Below, one piece after another: positions 23,646 through 34,193 of a DNA stretch of 64,000 nucleotides; within the stretch, counting starts at the first letter, position 1; each line of letters starts with the position of its first letter. The DNA is taken from assembly GCA_963834365.1 (NCBI GenBank), contig CAWIBS010000035.1, forward strand, positions 1 to 64,000, given 5' to 3'. The translations under genes and the position numbers were made by a program. Source of the DNA: CAWJAP01 sp963834365. Its GTDB lineage: Bacteria; Acidobacteriota; Vicinamibacteria; Vicinamibacterales; Vicinamibacteraceae. A model generated the notes under the pieces. It was given only the letters and a program-made list of their open reading frames with translations, was not told the DNA's origin and did no database searches.

Positions 23646-24797
23646 ATGCGCACTGCACGGACGGTACTGATTCTCGTGGCATTGGTGAGCGTCACCGCGG
23701 TCGCCCAGCCGCCCTCGCCGTCGGCCGTCGCCGGCCGCTGGTCGGAACAGCAGGCCAACGACTGGTACAAGGCGCAACCCTGGCTCGTGGGCGCCAACTT
23801 CGTGCCCGCCAACGCCATCAACGAGCTGGAGATGTGGCAGGCGGAGACGTTCGATCCGCGCCGGATCGACACCGAGCTCGGCTGGGCGGCGGCCATCGGC
23901 ATGAACACGATGCGCGTCTTCCTGCACGACCTGCTCTGGCAGCAGGATGCGGAGGGCTTCAAGAAGCGGCTCGACGAGTTCCTGCGCATCGCCGAGAAGC
24001 ATCGCATCAAGCCGATGCTCGTGCTGTTCGACTCGGTCTGGGATCCGCAGCCGCAACTCGGCAAGCAGCGCGATCCGAAGCCGGGCGTGCACAATTCGGG
24101 CTGGCTGCAGAGCCCGGGAGCGAAGGCGCTGCAGGATCCAGCCGAGCATCCGCGCCTCGAGGCCTACGTCAAGGGGGTCGTGGGATTCCTGGCGAACGAT
24201 CAGCGCGTGCTGGCCTGGGACCTCTGGAACGAGCCCGACAACCTGAATCGCTCCAGCTACGGCAAGCAGGAGCCGCCGAACAAGGTCGAGCTGGTGCTGA
24301 AGCTCCTGCCGCAGACGTTCGCATGGGCGCGATCGGCAAAGCCGCGGCAGCCGCTGACGAGCGGCGTGTGGCAGGGCGACTGGTCAACGGAGGAGAAGAT
24401 GAGCGAGACCGCCAGGCAACAGATTGCCCTGTCGGACATCGTCTCGTTCCACAACTACGACGCCGCCGACGAGTTCGAAAAGCGCATCAACTGGCTCGCC
24501 CGCTACCGGCGCCCGCTGCTCTGCACCGAATACATGGCGCGCGGGAACGGCAGCACGTTCCAGGGCTCGCTGCCGGTCGCGAAGAAGCACAACGTCGCGG
24601 CCTACAACTGGGGCCTCGTCATGGGGAAGGCGCAGACGCATCTGCCGTGGGACTCGTGGCAGAAGCCGTACACGGACCGCGAGCCTGCGGTCTGGTTTCA
24701 CGAAGTCTTCAAGACCGACGGCACGCCCTACCGCGCCGAGGAGGTCGAGCTGATCAAACAGCTGACGAGCCTGCCGAAGCCTGCCAGCGCACGATAA
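23646..24797 (+). CDS. Exported GH5-like (cellulase superfamily) glycoside hydrolase
   Basis: The protein has 383 residues. It has a Sec-type leader (TVLILVALVSVTAVAQP) and a TIM barrel of the GH-A clan: GMNTMRVFLHDLLW near residue 85, the acid/base in WDLWNEPDN (about E196) and the nucleophile in LLCTEYMARG (about E295). Proteins of this type are often labelled 1,4-beta-xylanase or cellulase-family hydrolase, and the substrate cannot be fixed from motifs alone. GAAGGAG ends six bases before ATG 23646, a strong ribosome binding site. It closes the block that begins with the first GH51, consistent with arabinoxylan or related hemicellulose breakdown. Confidence 0.82.
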   Translation: MRTARTVLILVALVSVTAVAQPPSPSAVAGRWSEQQANDWYKAQPWLVGANFVPANAINELEMWQAETFDPRRIDTELGWAAAIGMNTMRVFLHDLLWQQDAEGFKKRLDEFLRIAEKHRIKPMLVLFDSVWDPQPQLGKQRDPKPGVHNSGWLQSPGAKALQDPAEHPRLEAYVKGVVGFLANDQRVLAWDLWNEPDNLNRSSYGKQEPPNKVELVLKLLPQTFAWARSAKPRQPLTSGVWQGDWSTEEKMSETARQQIALSDIVSFHNYDAADEFEKRINWLARYRRPLLCTEYMARGNGSTFQGSLPVAKKHNVAAYNWGLVMGKAQTHLPWDSWQKPYTDREPAVWFHEVFKTDGTPYRAEEVELIKQLTSLPKPASAR

Positions 24798-24800
24798 CGT

Positions 24801-25892
24801 CTAGCCGGCCGCTGCGTGCAGTTGTGGCGGACGGTACCCGGCTTCGTCGAGCAGTTGCCGCACGCGGGGGGCGACCGCGGTGCCATAGAGCTCGATGCTG
24901 GTCATCTGGGCCTCGTGTGGCAGGGTCCCGTGGCTGTACTTCATGTCGAACCGGGAGAGCCGGAGCGCCTGCACCGTCCTCGCGATCTTGAGGGCCACCG
25001 TCTCAGGCGAACCGACACAGAGCGCGCCACCCGGATCGGCCTCGTGCTCGAAGTGCGCCCGGGTCATCGGTCGCCAGCCCCGCTCGGCACCGATGCGCGT
25101 CATCATCGCGGCGTAGTGGGGCCACAGCTCGTCGCGCGCCTGCTGGTCGGTCGCCGCGATATGGCCCGGCGAATGGGCGCCGACGGGCAACGGGGCGTGG
25201 CCGTTCTGGGCGAGGGCGCGCGCGAAGAGATCGACGTACGGCGCGAACCGGCTCGGATGGCCGCCGATGATGGCCAGCATCAGCGGCAGCCCGTGGCGCG
25301 CCGCGCGCAAGACCGATTCGGGCGTTCCGCCGACGCCCACCCAGGCGCGAAGCCGGCCCGACTCGATCGGCGGGTAGACCCGCTGATCGCGAAGCGCCGC
25401 CCGCGTCGTCCCCGACCAGGTCACCGGGCGCTCGGCCAGCAGCGCCGCGAACAGCGCCAGGCGCTCCTCGAAGAGCACTTCGTACTGTGCCGTGTCGAAG
25501 CCGAACAGAGGGAACGATTCGGTGAACGAGCCCCGTCCGACGATCACCTCGGCTCGTCCGTTCGACAGCGCGTTCAAGGTCGAGAACCGCTGATAGACGC
25601 GCACCGGATCGTCGGAGCTCAGCACCGTGACCGACGAGCCCAGATGGATTCGCGAGGTCACGCCGGCGATCGCCGCGAGCACCACCTCCGGCGCCGACAC
25701 CGCAAAGTCCCGGCGATGATGTTCGCCGACGCCGAAGAAGTGCAGGCCGACCCGGTCGGCGAGCACAGCCTCGGCGATCACGTCGCGCAGCACCTGCGCG
25801 TGCGCGCGTGGCTGTCCGTTCGCGTCGAGCGTGATGTCGCCGAAGGTGTCGAGGCCGAGTTCGATCCCGGATGACATCTGAATCGGGTTCAT
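24801..25892 (-). CDS. LLM-class flavin-dependent oxidoreductase
   Basis: This is a luciferase-like TIM-barrel monooxygenase of 363 residues. Recognisable features are IELGLDTFGDI at the N-terminus, FFGVGEHHRRDFAVSAPEVVLAAIAG, LGSSVTVLSSDDPVRVYQ and GRAEVIVGRGSF (flavin-site region). The enzyme would use FMN or F420 in the cytoplasm, and its substrate is unknown. ATG 25892 is chosen because it lies 13 bases after the nfo stop on the same strand, pointing to an operon. GTG 25919 would overlap nfo. No link to the neighbouring carbohydrate genes is evident. Confidence 0.85.
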   Translation of the reverse strand: MNPIQMSSGIELGLDTFGDITLDANGQPRAHAQVLRDVIAEAVLADRVGLHFFGVGEHHRRDFAVSAPEVVLAAIAGVTSRIHLGSSVTVLSSDDPVRVYQRFSTLNALSNGRAEVIVGRGSFTESFPLFGFDTAQYEVLFEERLALFAALLAERPVTWSGTTRAALRDQRVYPPIESGRLRAWVGVGGTPESVLRAARHGLPLMLAIIGGHPSRFAPYVDLFARALAQNGHAPLPVGAHSPGHIAATDQQARDELWPHYAAMMTRIGAERGWRPMTRAHFEHEADPGGALCVGSPETVALKIARTVQALRLSRFDMKYSHGTLPHEAQMTSIELYGTAVAPRVRQLLDEAGYRPPQLHAAAG

Positions 25893-25905
25893 ATCACAGA
25901 GGCTC

Positions 25906-26820
25906 TCAGCCAACGGCACCGCTTGTCACCGGCTGCGGAGGCCGTGGTGCGTCTCTCAGCCTCCGGAGCGTCTCGAGATTCTCGAGATCCAGCGGATCCA
26001 CGACCGTCCGGTGCGGGCGGCAGTCGATGGACTTCTCGGTCTCGATGAGGAGGGGCAGGCGGGCGAACCGCCGGTCGTGCAGGAGCCGCCAGAACGGGTC
26101 GAGACCCAGGACGCCCCGGCCGACGTGTTCGTGGCGGTCGATCCGGCTGCCGCGGGGCCGCTTGGAGTCGTTGGCGTGGAACACACGGAGACGGTCGAGG
26201 CCGACCGCGCGATCGAAGGCGGCGAACGTGCTGGCGTAGCCCGCCTCGGTGGCGATGTCGTAGCCGGCCGCCACGAGGTGGCAGGTGTCGAGACAGACGC
26301 CGAGACGCGGTGCGCCTTCCAGGTGTTCGAGGATGGCGCTGAGATGCTCGAACGAGTGGCCCAGCGTCCGTCCCTGACCGGCCGTGTGCTCCAGGATCAC
26401 CAGTGTGGGCCGCCGCCGTTGCAGCGCCAGCACGTCGCGCACGGCCGCGGCAATCAGGTGCAGCGCCTCCGCCTCGGTCCCCGCCGTGCACGTCCCTGGA
26501 TGCACGACCACTCCCAGGAGCCCCAGCGCGTACGCCCGATCGAGCTCGTCGTTCAAGGCGGCAATCGACTGCGCCCGGAGTGCCGGCACCGTGGTCGCGA
26601 GGTTGATCAGATAGCTGGCGTGCGACACCACCGGGTCGATGCCGGTGGCCTCCACGCGCGCCCGGAACCGCTTCACCTCCGAAGCCTCCAGCGGCTTGCC
26701 GTACCACCGGCTCGCATTCTTGCTGAAGATCTGAAGCGCTTCACACCGGTGAAGAGCGGCGCGGTCCACGGCCCTCGAGACCCCGCCGGCCACCGACATG
26801 TGCGCGCCTATCCTGAGCAT
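25906..26820 (-). CDS. nfo: Endonuclease IV (AP endonuclease)
   Basis: The protein has 304 residues and is intact. It is a zinc-dependent endonuclease that cleaves 5' of abasic sites in base-excision repair. The family signature residues are present in order: GAHMSVAGG at the N-terminus, SHASYLINL, VVHPGTC, LVILEHTAGQG, GVCLDTCHLVAAGYD, VFHANDSKRPRGSRIDRHEHVG and PLLIETEKS. Together these supply the three-zinc ligand set. It reads toward and is probably co-transcribed with the LLM oxidoreductase. Its upstream side carries several small hairpins shared with the divergent DUF5916 gene. Confidence 0.93.
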   Translation of the reverse strand: MLRIGAHMSVAGGVSRAVDRAALHRCEALQIFSKNASRWYGKPLEASEVKRFRARVEATGIDPVVSHASYLINLATTVPALRAQSIAALNDELDRAYALGLLGVVVHPGTCTAGTEAEALHLIAAAVRDVLALQRRRPTLVILEHTAGQGRTLGHSFEHLSAILEHLEGAPRLGVCLDTCHLVAAGYDIATEAGYASTFAAFDRAVGLDRLRVFHANDSKRPRGSRIDRHEHVGRGVLGLDPFWRLLHDRRFARLPLLIETEKSIDCRPHRTVVDPLDLENLETLRRLRDAPRPPQPVTSGAVG

Positions 26821-26835
26821 CCGTCACCCTGGTCA

Positions 26836-26926
26836 ACGTAGTGGCCGCATTCAGGCGGTCCCGGTCCGGCTGAAGCCGGACACTACGGATATGCACCCGC
26901 GTCCGGCTGAAGCCGGACACTACGGA
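26836..26926. repeat. Tandem short hairpins, divergent intergenic region
   Basis: Two near-identical units, GTCCGGC-TGAA-GCCGGAC followed by ACTACGG, lie at 26864-26888 and 26901-26925. A degraded GTAGTGGCCGC-ATTC-AGGCGGTC unit precedes them. They sit between the divergent nfo and DUF5916 genes and dominate that gap. Confidence 0.85.
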
Positions 26927-26978
26927 AGGCATTCGCGCTCTCCGGTATACTTTCGCATCCTGGCACCCGGTCGACCGC

Positions 26979-29252
26979 ATGCCCGTGGCCCGGGCTCTAC
27001 GCCCTCTGGCAGAATCTCACGGTACCTGCTGACGTGTGTGGCCGCATGCGTGGCCGTCGGACCGGCGGCGGCCCAGCCGGTGGTCCAGGCGGGCCCACCG
27101 CGTCCCGGTCCACGTTCCGCCGTGGTGACAGCCACGACCACGCCGATTGCCGTCGATGGCGTGCTGGACGAGCCGATCTGGCGCACCGCGCCAGGCATCG
27201 GCGAGCTCGTGCAGCGGCAGCCCGATGAAGGCGCGGCGCCGACCGAACGGACGGACGTCACGCTGCTCTACGACGACACCCATCTCTACATCGGCGTGGT
27301 CGCCTACGACTCCGAGCCGCACCGCGTCATCGGCACGCAGATGGCGCGCGACGGCACGATCATGGCAGACGACCGCATCGAGATCCTCCTCGACACGTTC
27401 AGCGATCGTCGCAGCGCCTTCTATTTCGCGACCAGTCCGGCGGGCGGGCTCCTGGACGGGTTGATCGCGAACGGACAGTTGAACGCCGACTGGGACGCGA
27501 TCTGGGACGTGCGGACCGCACGAACCGCGGAGGGGTGGGTGGCCGAGTTCGCCATTCCCTTCAAGAGCCTGGGCTTTCCGTCGGGCGACACGGTGTGGGG
27601 CTTCAACATCGCCCGCAACATCTATCGCAAGCTCGAAGACGTCCGCTGGTCGGGCGCGCGGCTCGACGTACAGTTCCTGCAGGTGTCGGAGGCCGGAGAG
27701 ATCACGAATCTGGCCGGTCTCTCCCAGGGCATCGGGCTCGACGTCCGCCCGTTCGTCGCCGGCCGCTGGCTGGGCCTGGCCGACATCGACCCGACCGCAG
27801 ATCCCGGATTCGACGGCGAGCCGGGGCTCGACGTCTTCTACAACATCACCCCGAGCCTGAAGCTGACCGCCACCTTCAACACCGACTTCGGTGAGACCGA
27901 GGTCGATGCCCGGCAGATCAATCTGTCCCGGTTCTCTGTGCTCTTCCCTGAGAAGCGGTCGTTCTTTCTCGAGGGCGCCGGCGTCTTCAACTTCGCGAGC
28001 ACGGGGCCCGAGCCCGCGGGCGGCATCCCGCCGGCCGGCGCCGACGTGTTTCCGTTCTTCAGCCGGCAGATCGGACTGCTGGACGACAAGGAAGTGCCGC
28101 TCGAGGCGGGCATCAAGCTCACTGGCACCGTCGGCCGCACCGACGTCGGCGTCCTCAACGTGCGCATGGGCGACCTCCCCACCATCGTCGAGTCGAAGAC
28201 CTTCGTGGTCGGCCGGGTGAAGCGGAACCTGTTCCAGCAGTCGTATATCGGCGCCATCTTCACCAACGGCAGTCCGGAGCCGGGAGGATCGGGACGGACC
28301 TACGGCGCCGACATGCGGCTGGCGACGTCGAGGTTCCTGGGCCGGCCGCGCAACATGGTCGTGAATGCCTATGCGGTCCGCAGCGACAACGAGAGCGCTT
28401 CAGGCGACGACTGGTCGTATGGCTTCTCGGCGTCCTACCCCAATGACAAGTACGCGGCGCAGTTCGTCGTCCGCGAGATCCAGAAGAACTTCGAGCCGGC
28501 GCTCGGCTTCGTGCAGCGCGACAACGTGCGGATGTTCAGGGCGGCCGCGAGCTACAACCCGCGCCCCCGGGACTTCCTCAACGTCCAGCAGTTGAACCAC
28601 GACATCTACTTCACGCACGTCACGCGGCTGGACAACGGCGAGGTCGAAAGCTGGGACCTCTACGTCACGCTCCTCGACTGGCACCTCGAGTCTGGCGACA
28701 ACCTGCACGGCATGCTCGACTTCAACCCGACCTACGAACGGCTGTTCGAGCCGTTCGAGATCTCGCCAGGGGTGTTTCTGCTCCCGGGCGAGTACCGGTT
28801 CACGCGATTCCGCAGCAACCTGCTGTCAACGGCGACAAAGCGCCGGCTCTCGGGCAGCATCAACCTGATGTACGGCGACTACTGGTCGGGCAGCGCCGAG
28901 CAGGTGGTCACCTCGATCACCTTCAAGCTGCCGCCACGATTCACCTTCATCGTCAACACCAACCAGACGTTCGCGCGGCTCCCCGAGGGCGACTTCATCG
29001 CCCGTATCTTCTCGTCGAACGTCAACTATTCGTTCTCGCCGCGGTTGTCACTGACGAACCTGATTCAGTACCGACAACAGGTCCCGCAACCTGGGGTGGC
29101 AGAGCCGCGTCCGATGGACGCTCCGGCCCGGCAGCGACCTGTTCTTCGCGTTCAATCAAGGCTGGATCGAGGAAGACGTCCGCGGCACCTGGCAGTTCCG
29201 CACCGCCGACAGCAAGGTGTCGGCGAAGTTCCAGTACACGTTCCGCTTCTGA
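26979..29252 (+). CDS. DUF5916-type outer-membrane beta-barrel protein with CBM9-like domain (frameshifted)
   Basis: After a leader (LLTCVAACVAVGPAAAQP) comes a CBM9-like sandwich (TPIAVDGVLDEPIWRTAPGI, DDTHLYIGVVAYDSEP, DDRIEILLDTFSDRRSAFYF, AEFAIPFKSLGFP). A long barrel domain follows with FGETEVDARQINLSRFSVLFPEKRSFFLEG-like sequence (split here in description), ending KFQYTFRF with a terminal aromatic. The family is abundant in Acidobacteria and Bacteroidetes and its function is unknown. A doubled C near 29071 (TACCGAC for YDN) shifts the last 55 codons. The true start is unclear: ATG 26979 requires another single-base shift before the leader. TATACT at 26946-26951 could be a -10 box. Confidence 0.8.
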
Positions 29253-29314
29253 TGTCGGCTCGACACTCCGTCATTGCCGAGGCCCTGCGGATCCGTGAAA
29301 ATGCCCCGAGGATT

Positions 29315-29355
29315 GGGGACGGGAGCCTGGTGGATCGAACCGGGCTCCCGTCCCC
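29315..29355 (+). terminator. Perfect 13-bp stem hairpin between DUF5916 and oxidoreductase genes
   Basis: GGGGACGGGAGCC (29315-29327) pairs perfectly with GGCTCCCGTCCCC (29343-29355) around a 15-base loop. It starts 63 bp after one stop codon and ends 23 bp before the next ATG. It is either a terminator of the upstream gene or an attenuator for the downstream one. No U-tract follows. Confidence 0.6.
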
Positions 29356-29377
29356 CGCATGCGAAAAGACGAACGCC

Positions 29378-30853
<1,476 letters not shown>

Positions 30854-30858
30854 CGTGG

Positions 30859-30952
30859 TGTCCGGCTTCAGCCGGACCAGTCGGCGGGGCTGAAGCCCCG
30901 CCCTACCGGAGCGAGGGGGTTCCCACCGGTAGGCCGGACCTTCAGGTCCGGC
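30859..30952. repeat. Cluster of three short hairpins with different stems
   Basis: GTCCGGC-TTCA-GCCGGAC (30860-30877), GGCGGGGC-TGAA-GCCCCGCC (30883-30902) and GCCGGACC-TTCA-GGTCCGGC (30933-30952) follow each other between two convergent genes. The loop is constant while the stems differ and remain paired. The position also suits bidirectional termination. Confidence 0.85.
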
Positions 30953-30969
30953 GGGCCTTGGTCGTCCGT

Positions 30970-31659
30970 CTACCGGCTGAACACGACGAACCACTTGTCG
31001 GTGAAGAGCGGGATGTCTTCGACCGGCTTGAAGCCCGCCTCGGCCAGCAGCGCTCGCGCCTGCTCCTTCGAGACCTGCATCGCCGGTTGATCCTGGTGCG
31101 GGCTCTTCTCCGGATGGTAGTCGATGATCGCCACGCGCGCGGTCGGCTTCAGGTATTTCGACAGGCCCTTCAAATACGTGGCACGGTCGGCGATGTGGTG
31201 AAGCACGTCGTGCATGAAGGCCACGTCCGCGTCGGCGGACGGGAGCTTCGGATCCGTGAACTGCCCCAGCACGGTCCGCACGTTCACCACGCCTGCCGCC
31301 TGCGCCTTCTGCCGGATGTGCGAGAAGAAGTTCTCGTCGATCTCGACGGCGTAGACCTTCCCTGACGGCACGGCCTTCGCGAACCCCACGACGAACGGGC
31401 CGGTGCCGGCGCCGAGGTCGGCGACGACGTCGGCGCGTCTCAGTTTGAGGCGGGCCACCACCTCGTCCACCTTCAGGGCGGCCAGGCGCTCGGGGGCGTC
31501 GAGGACCTTGATCCACTCCTCCACCGGCCGCGACGCGAGCTGCGCCGAGGCACTCACGCTCGAGGCCACCAGCATGGCGATCGCCGCCGATCGACGAACG
31601 GCACGTCCCGCGGCAATTCTCCTGTCAGTCACTTTCCCCTCCGGAATCATCATCGACAT
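30970..31659 (-). CDS. Class I SAM-dependent methyltransferase with export leader
   Basis: The protein has 229 residues. The methyltransferase core has motif I VVADLGAGTGPFVVGFA (about residues 78-94), an acidic strand YAVEIDEN, and motif IV/post I regions ADVAFMHDVLHHI and RVAIIDYHPEKS. It is preceded by a basic stretch and a hydrophobic segment ending ASA (RRSAAIAMLVASSVSASAQ), which looks like a signal peptide. That is odd for an enzyme needing cytoplasmic SAM, so the segment may instead be an anchor. It is the last gene of the SPFH-NamZ operon, starting six bases after the NamZ stop. The substrate is unknown. Confidence 0.82.
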   Translation of the reverse strand: MSMMIPEGKVTDRRIAAGRAVRRSAAIAMLVASSVSASAQLASRPVEEWIKVLDAPERLAALKVDEVVARLKLRRADVVADLGAGTGPFVVGFAKAVPSGKVYAVEIDENFFSHIRQKAQAAGVVNVRTVLGQFTDPKLPSADADVAFMHDVLHHIADRATYLKGLSKYLKPTARVAIIDYHPEKSPHQDQPAMQVSKEQARALLAEAGFKPVEDIPLFTDKWFVVFSR

Positions 31660-31665
31660 GAATGC

Positions 31666-33015
31666 TCAGTGATAGAGCAGGAACGGCTGGCGCGTCTCCT
31701 GGAACTCCGAGGCTTCGCGATCCCACGCCTCCAGCAGCGGCCCGAGCCGCCCACCGTCGATCGCGAGTCTCACCTTGTCCGAGCCCGTCAGTCGATCGAT
31801 CGAGGGCCCCCAGGCGAACTCGCGCGGGTGCTGTGTCCGGATGGCGTCGATGAGGAGCAGTGTCGTGCGCACCGGTCTGTACGCCTGGCGATCGGTGATG
31901 ACGAAGCGGATGCCCGGGATGGTCTGCCCCTTGAACTTGGCCGCGTCGGGCGCCACCGGCATCGTGATCGCCTCGAAGCGGATTCCGGGCGGCCGTTTCC
32001 CGTTCATGGTCCGCGCGACCTCGGCAGCGTTCAGCCAGGACGCGCCGATCTGCTCGAACGGGCGGTCGGTGCCGCGGCCTTCGGTGAGGTTGGTGCCCTC
32101 GAAGTACACCGTTCCCGGATAGCTGGTCAGCGCCGCCAGCGACCGGAGATTGGGCGAGGGATTCACCCAGGGCAAGCCGGTCTGGTCCTGCCACTGCGAA
32201 CGCCGCCAGTTCGCCACGGGTGCGACGATCAGATCCGCACCGATGGCGAACTTCTGGTTGAAGAGCGACGCCAGCTCGCCCACCGTCATCCCGTGACGTG
32301 CCGGAATGGGGTACATCCCGACGAAGCTCTTGAACTTCGGGTCGAGCAGCGCTCCCTCGACAATCTCGCCGCCGATTGGATTGGGGCGATCGAGCACCAC
32401 GAACGGGATCTGCTTTCGTGAAGCCGCCTGCATCGACAGCGCCATCGTGGACACATACGTCCAGGTGCGTCCGCCCACTTCCTGCAGGTCGTAGAGGAGG
32501 ACGTCCACGTCTTTCAGCATGTCGGGTGTAGGACCGCGGTCCTCGGCCTTGTAGAGGGAGTACACGGGCACGCCCGTCCGGGCATCGGTCTCGTCGCCGA
32601 TCTTCACGCCGGCCGCGGCGTCTCCGCGGATGCCGTGCTCGGGGGCGAGGAGCGCCACCAGCCGAACGCCGCCGTGGCGCGCGATCAGATCGATGTCGGA
32701 GGTTCCCTCCCGGTCAATGGCGCTCTGGTTGGTGATGAGACCGACCCGCTTGCCGCGGACGGTCGGCGGGAGGTTGGCGAGGAACACTTCGATGCCGGGC
32801 CGGACCGGGCCCGCCGCGTCGGGTGACGTGACGAGACGTGGCGCTCCGGCCCCGGCTGACTGGCCGGCAAGGGGCACTGGCGCGTGGGCGACGCACGTCA
32901 GCACGAGCCCGAGCGTCGCGAGGGTCATCCACGTCGTTTCGATGGCGCGCAAGGATCGACACGATACATCGCCCCGTCGAGAGCGGAAAGCTGAGCTTTG
33001 GTAGAGCGCGTTCAT
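31666..33015 (-). CDS. namZ: Exo-beta-N-acetylmuramidase NamZ-like (DUF1343)
   Basis: The protein has 449 residues. A leader (TLATLGLVLTCVAHAPVPLAG) precedes the DUF1343 domain. Family landmarks are GKRVGLITNQSA, LLAPEHGIRGDA, YDLQEVGGRTWTYVSTM, VLDRPNPIGG, PIPARHGMTVGELA, PSPNLRSL and YFEGTNLTEGRGTDRPF. Characterised NamZ enzymes remove terminal MurNAc from peptidoglycan fragments, in cell-wall recycling. The start may be the internal ATG before TLATLG, because the annotated N-terminus is long for a leader. It lies 13 bases after the SPFH gene and six before the methyltransferase, in an operon headed by a candidate c-di-AMP riboswitch. Confidence 0.88.
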   Translation of the reverse strand: MNALYQSSAFRSRRGDVSCRSLRAIETTWMTLATLGLVLTCVAHAPVPLAGQSAGAGAPRLVTSPDAAGPVRPGIEVFLANLPPTVRGKRVGLITNQSAIDREGTSDIDLIARHGGVRLVALLAPEHGIRGDAAAGVKIGDETDARTGVPVYSLYKAEDRGPTPDMLKDVDVLLYDLQEVGGRTWTYVSTMALSMQAASRKQIPFVVLDRPNPIGGEIVEGALLDPKFKSFVGMYPIPARHGMTVGELASLFNQKFAIGADLIVAPVANWRRSQWQDQTGLPWVNPSPNLRSLAALTSYPGTVYFEGTNLTEGRGTDRPFEQIGASWLNAAEVARTMNGKRPPGIRFEAITMPVAPDAAKFKGQTIPGIRFVITDRQAYRPVRTTLLLIDAIRTQHPREFAWGPSIDRLTGSDKVRLAIDGGRLGPLLEAWDREASEFQETRQPFLLYH

Positions 33016-33028
33016 CGCCGCGCCGGCC

Positions 33029-33970
33029 TCACCGCGGCGCGATCCCGGTCGTCGCCGGAAACGTGGCCGTCAGCGGCACCCCCATGGCTCCCGAGGGAAT
33101 GTAGACGACGGTGTGATTGGGCGAGTTGACCATGGCTTTCTGGGCCTCGATCGCCTCGTGCTGGATGTACATCGCGCTCAGCTGTCCGCGAATGATCTGC
33201 ATCGCATTGGCGATGCCCTGGGCCTGGACCTCCCGCTTCGTCCGTTCCTTGCGCTCGATCGCGATTTCGGTGTCCTTCCGTTCCAGGTCCTGGGTCGCCG
33301 CCAGCTTGCGGGACACCGCGTCGGCGACCTCGGCGGGGTATTGCACGTTGCCGACGACCACGCTCCCGATGAGGAACGGGCTGTCGGCGGCATAGCTGCG
33401 AATGCGGGCCACAATCGAGTCGCCGATGGCCACCAGGTCGTTCTTCACGGCAAGGCCGTCGCGCCGCTGGACCTCGTCGCGCGCATACGTCCGCAGCGGC
33501 TCGCGAATGAAGTGGCCGTAGGCCACCTTGACGATGGCATCCGGTTCCCGCTCCGTTCCGCGAGTGCTCGCCGTGGTGCTGTAGCGCTCCATGAACAGGG
33601 GCACCTTCGCCGCGTCCAGCCGCCAGACCGTGTGGACGCGGAAGGCGATCTTCAGATTGTCCCGGCTCAACACGGCTTCTTCGCCGGTGAAATCCTCCGA
33701 ATACGTGTACGGCGTGACACTGACGTTGGTGACATCGAGGAGCCACCCGCGCCCGGTCGATGTCGGGCCGCGCTGAACGCCATAGAAGCTGGATTTGGCG
33801 AACACGGCGCCCCGGGTGAGATAGCCGACGTATCCGGCAGGCGTGTACGGGTTTCGGGACCCCGCCAGCCACACGACGAAACCGGCGGCGACGAACAGCC
33901 ACACCACCGCGGCGAGTCGCCACGCGTACACACGACGGCCGAGCTCCGACACGAGAGGAACGGTCAACAC
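33029..33970 (-). CDS. SPFH/band-7 domain membrane protein
   Basis: The protein has 313 residues. One N-terminal membrane segment (LAAVVWLFVAAGFVVWLAG) is followed by an SPFH/prohibitin-like domain (VLSRDNLKIAFRVHTVWRLDAAKVPLFMERY, YAADSPFLIGSVVVGNVQYPAEVADAV) and a charged coiled-coil stretch (QDLERKDTEIAIERKERTKREVQAQG). Family members oligomerise at membranes and scaffold proteases or transporters. It starts with GTG 33970 behind an ideal GGAGG (33977-33981, six bases away). The leader upstream is the candidate riboswitch. First gene of an operon with namZ and the methyltransferase. Confidence 0.86.
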   Translation of the reverse strand: MLTVPLVSELGRRVYAWRLAAVVWLFVAAGFVVWLAGSRNPYTPAGYVGYLTRGAVFAKSSFYGVQRGPTSTGRGWLLDVTNVSVTPYTYSEDFTGEEAVLSRDNLKIAFRVHTVWRLDAAKVPLFMERYSTTASTRGTEREPDAIVKVAYGHFIREPLRTYARDEVQRRDGLAVKNDLVAIGDSIVARIRSYAADSPFLIGSVVVGNVQYPAEVADAVSRKLAATQDLERKDTEIAIERKERTKREVQAQGIANAMQIIRGQLSAMYIQHEAIEAQKAMVNSPNHTVVYIPSGAMGVPLTATFPATTGIAPR

Positions 33971-33983
33971 GGCAAGCCTCCAA

Positions 33984-34172
33984 TTACGCCGACGGGGTTA
34001 GCTGACGGGCTCGAGGTTGGAAGTCCTCGTCCGGCGGCCGCCTGCTGGCGGTGCGCTCGGATTCGCCCCGGAAATTGGGTCCCCCGCGATGCCGGTTGCC
34101 GGCGTCTTAGGCGTCTGGAAGCACGTTACGCCCAAGCAAGGCCAAGGTCAAGTGCGGCGCGGGCTCGGCGGG
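33984..34172 (-). promoter_or_regulatory. Candidate c-di-AMP (ydaO/yuaA-type) riboswitch upstream of the SPFH-namZ operon
   Basis: Read on the minus strand, the leader contains GGGGGACCCAATTTCC (34085-34070), GGGGCGAATCC (about 34070-34060), GACTTCCAACC (34025-34015) and GCCCGTCAGCTAACC (34010-33996). They occur in the order and spacing I know from ydaO-yuaA leaders (conserved GGGGAACCAA, GGGGUGAAUCC and CCGUCAGCUAACCUCG segments). The 3' end falls just before the GGAGG of the SPFH gene, so ligand-dependent control of translation start is plausible. The 5' boundary is estimated. The identification is by eye from motif memory and has not been tested with a covariance model. Confidence 0.72.
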
Positions 34173-34193
34173 TAAGCGTCAGGCCCCGGCGCT

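Noticed and set aside
29325..29350. tRNA-like T-loop (GGTTCGATCC on the minus strand)
   Set aside because: The surrounding bases form a 13-bp terminator-like stem, not a T-arm, and no acceptor, D or anticodon arms can be drawn.
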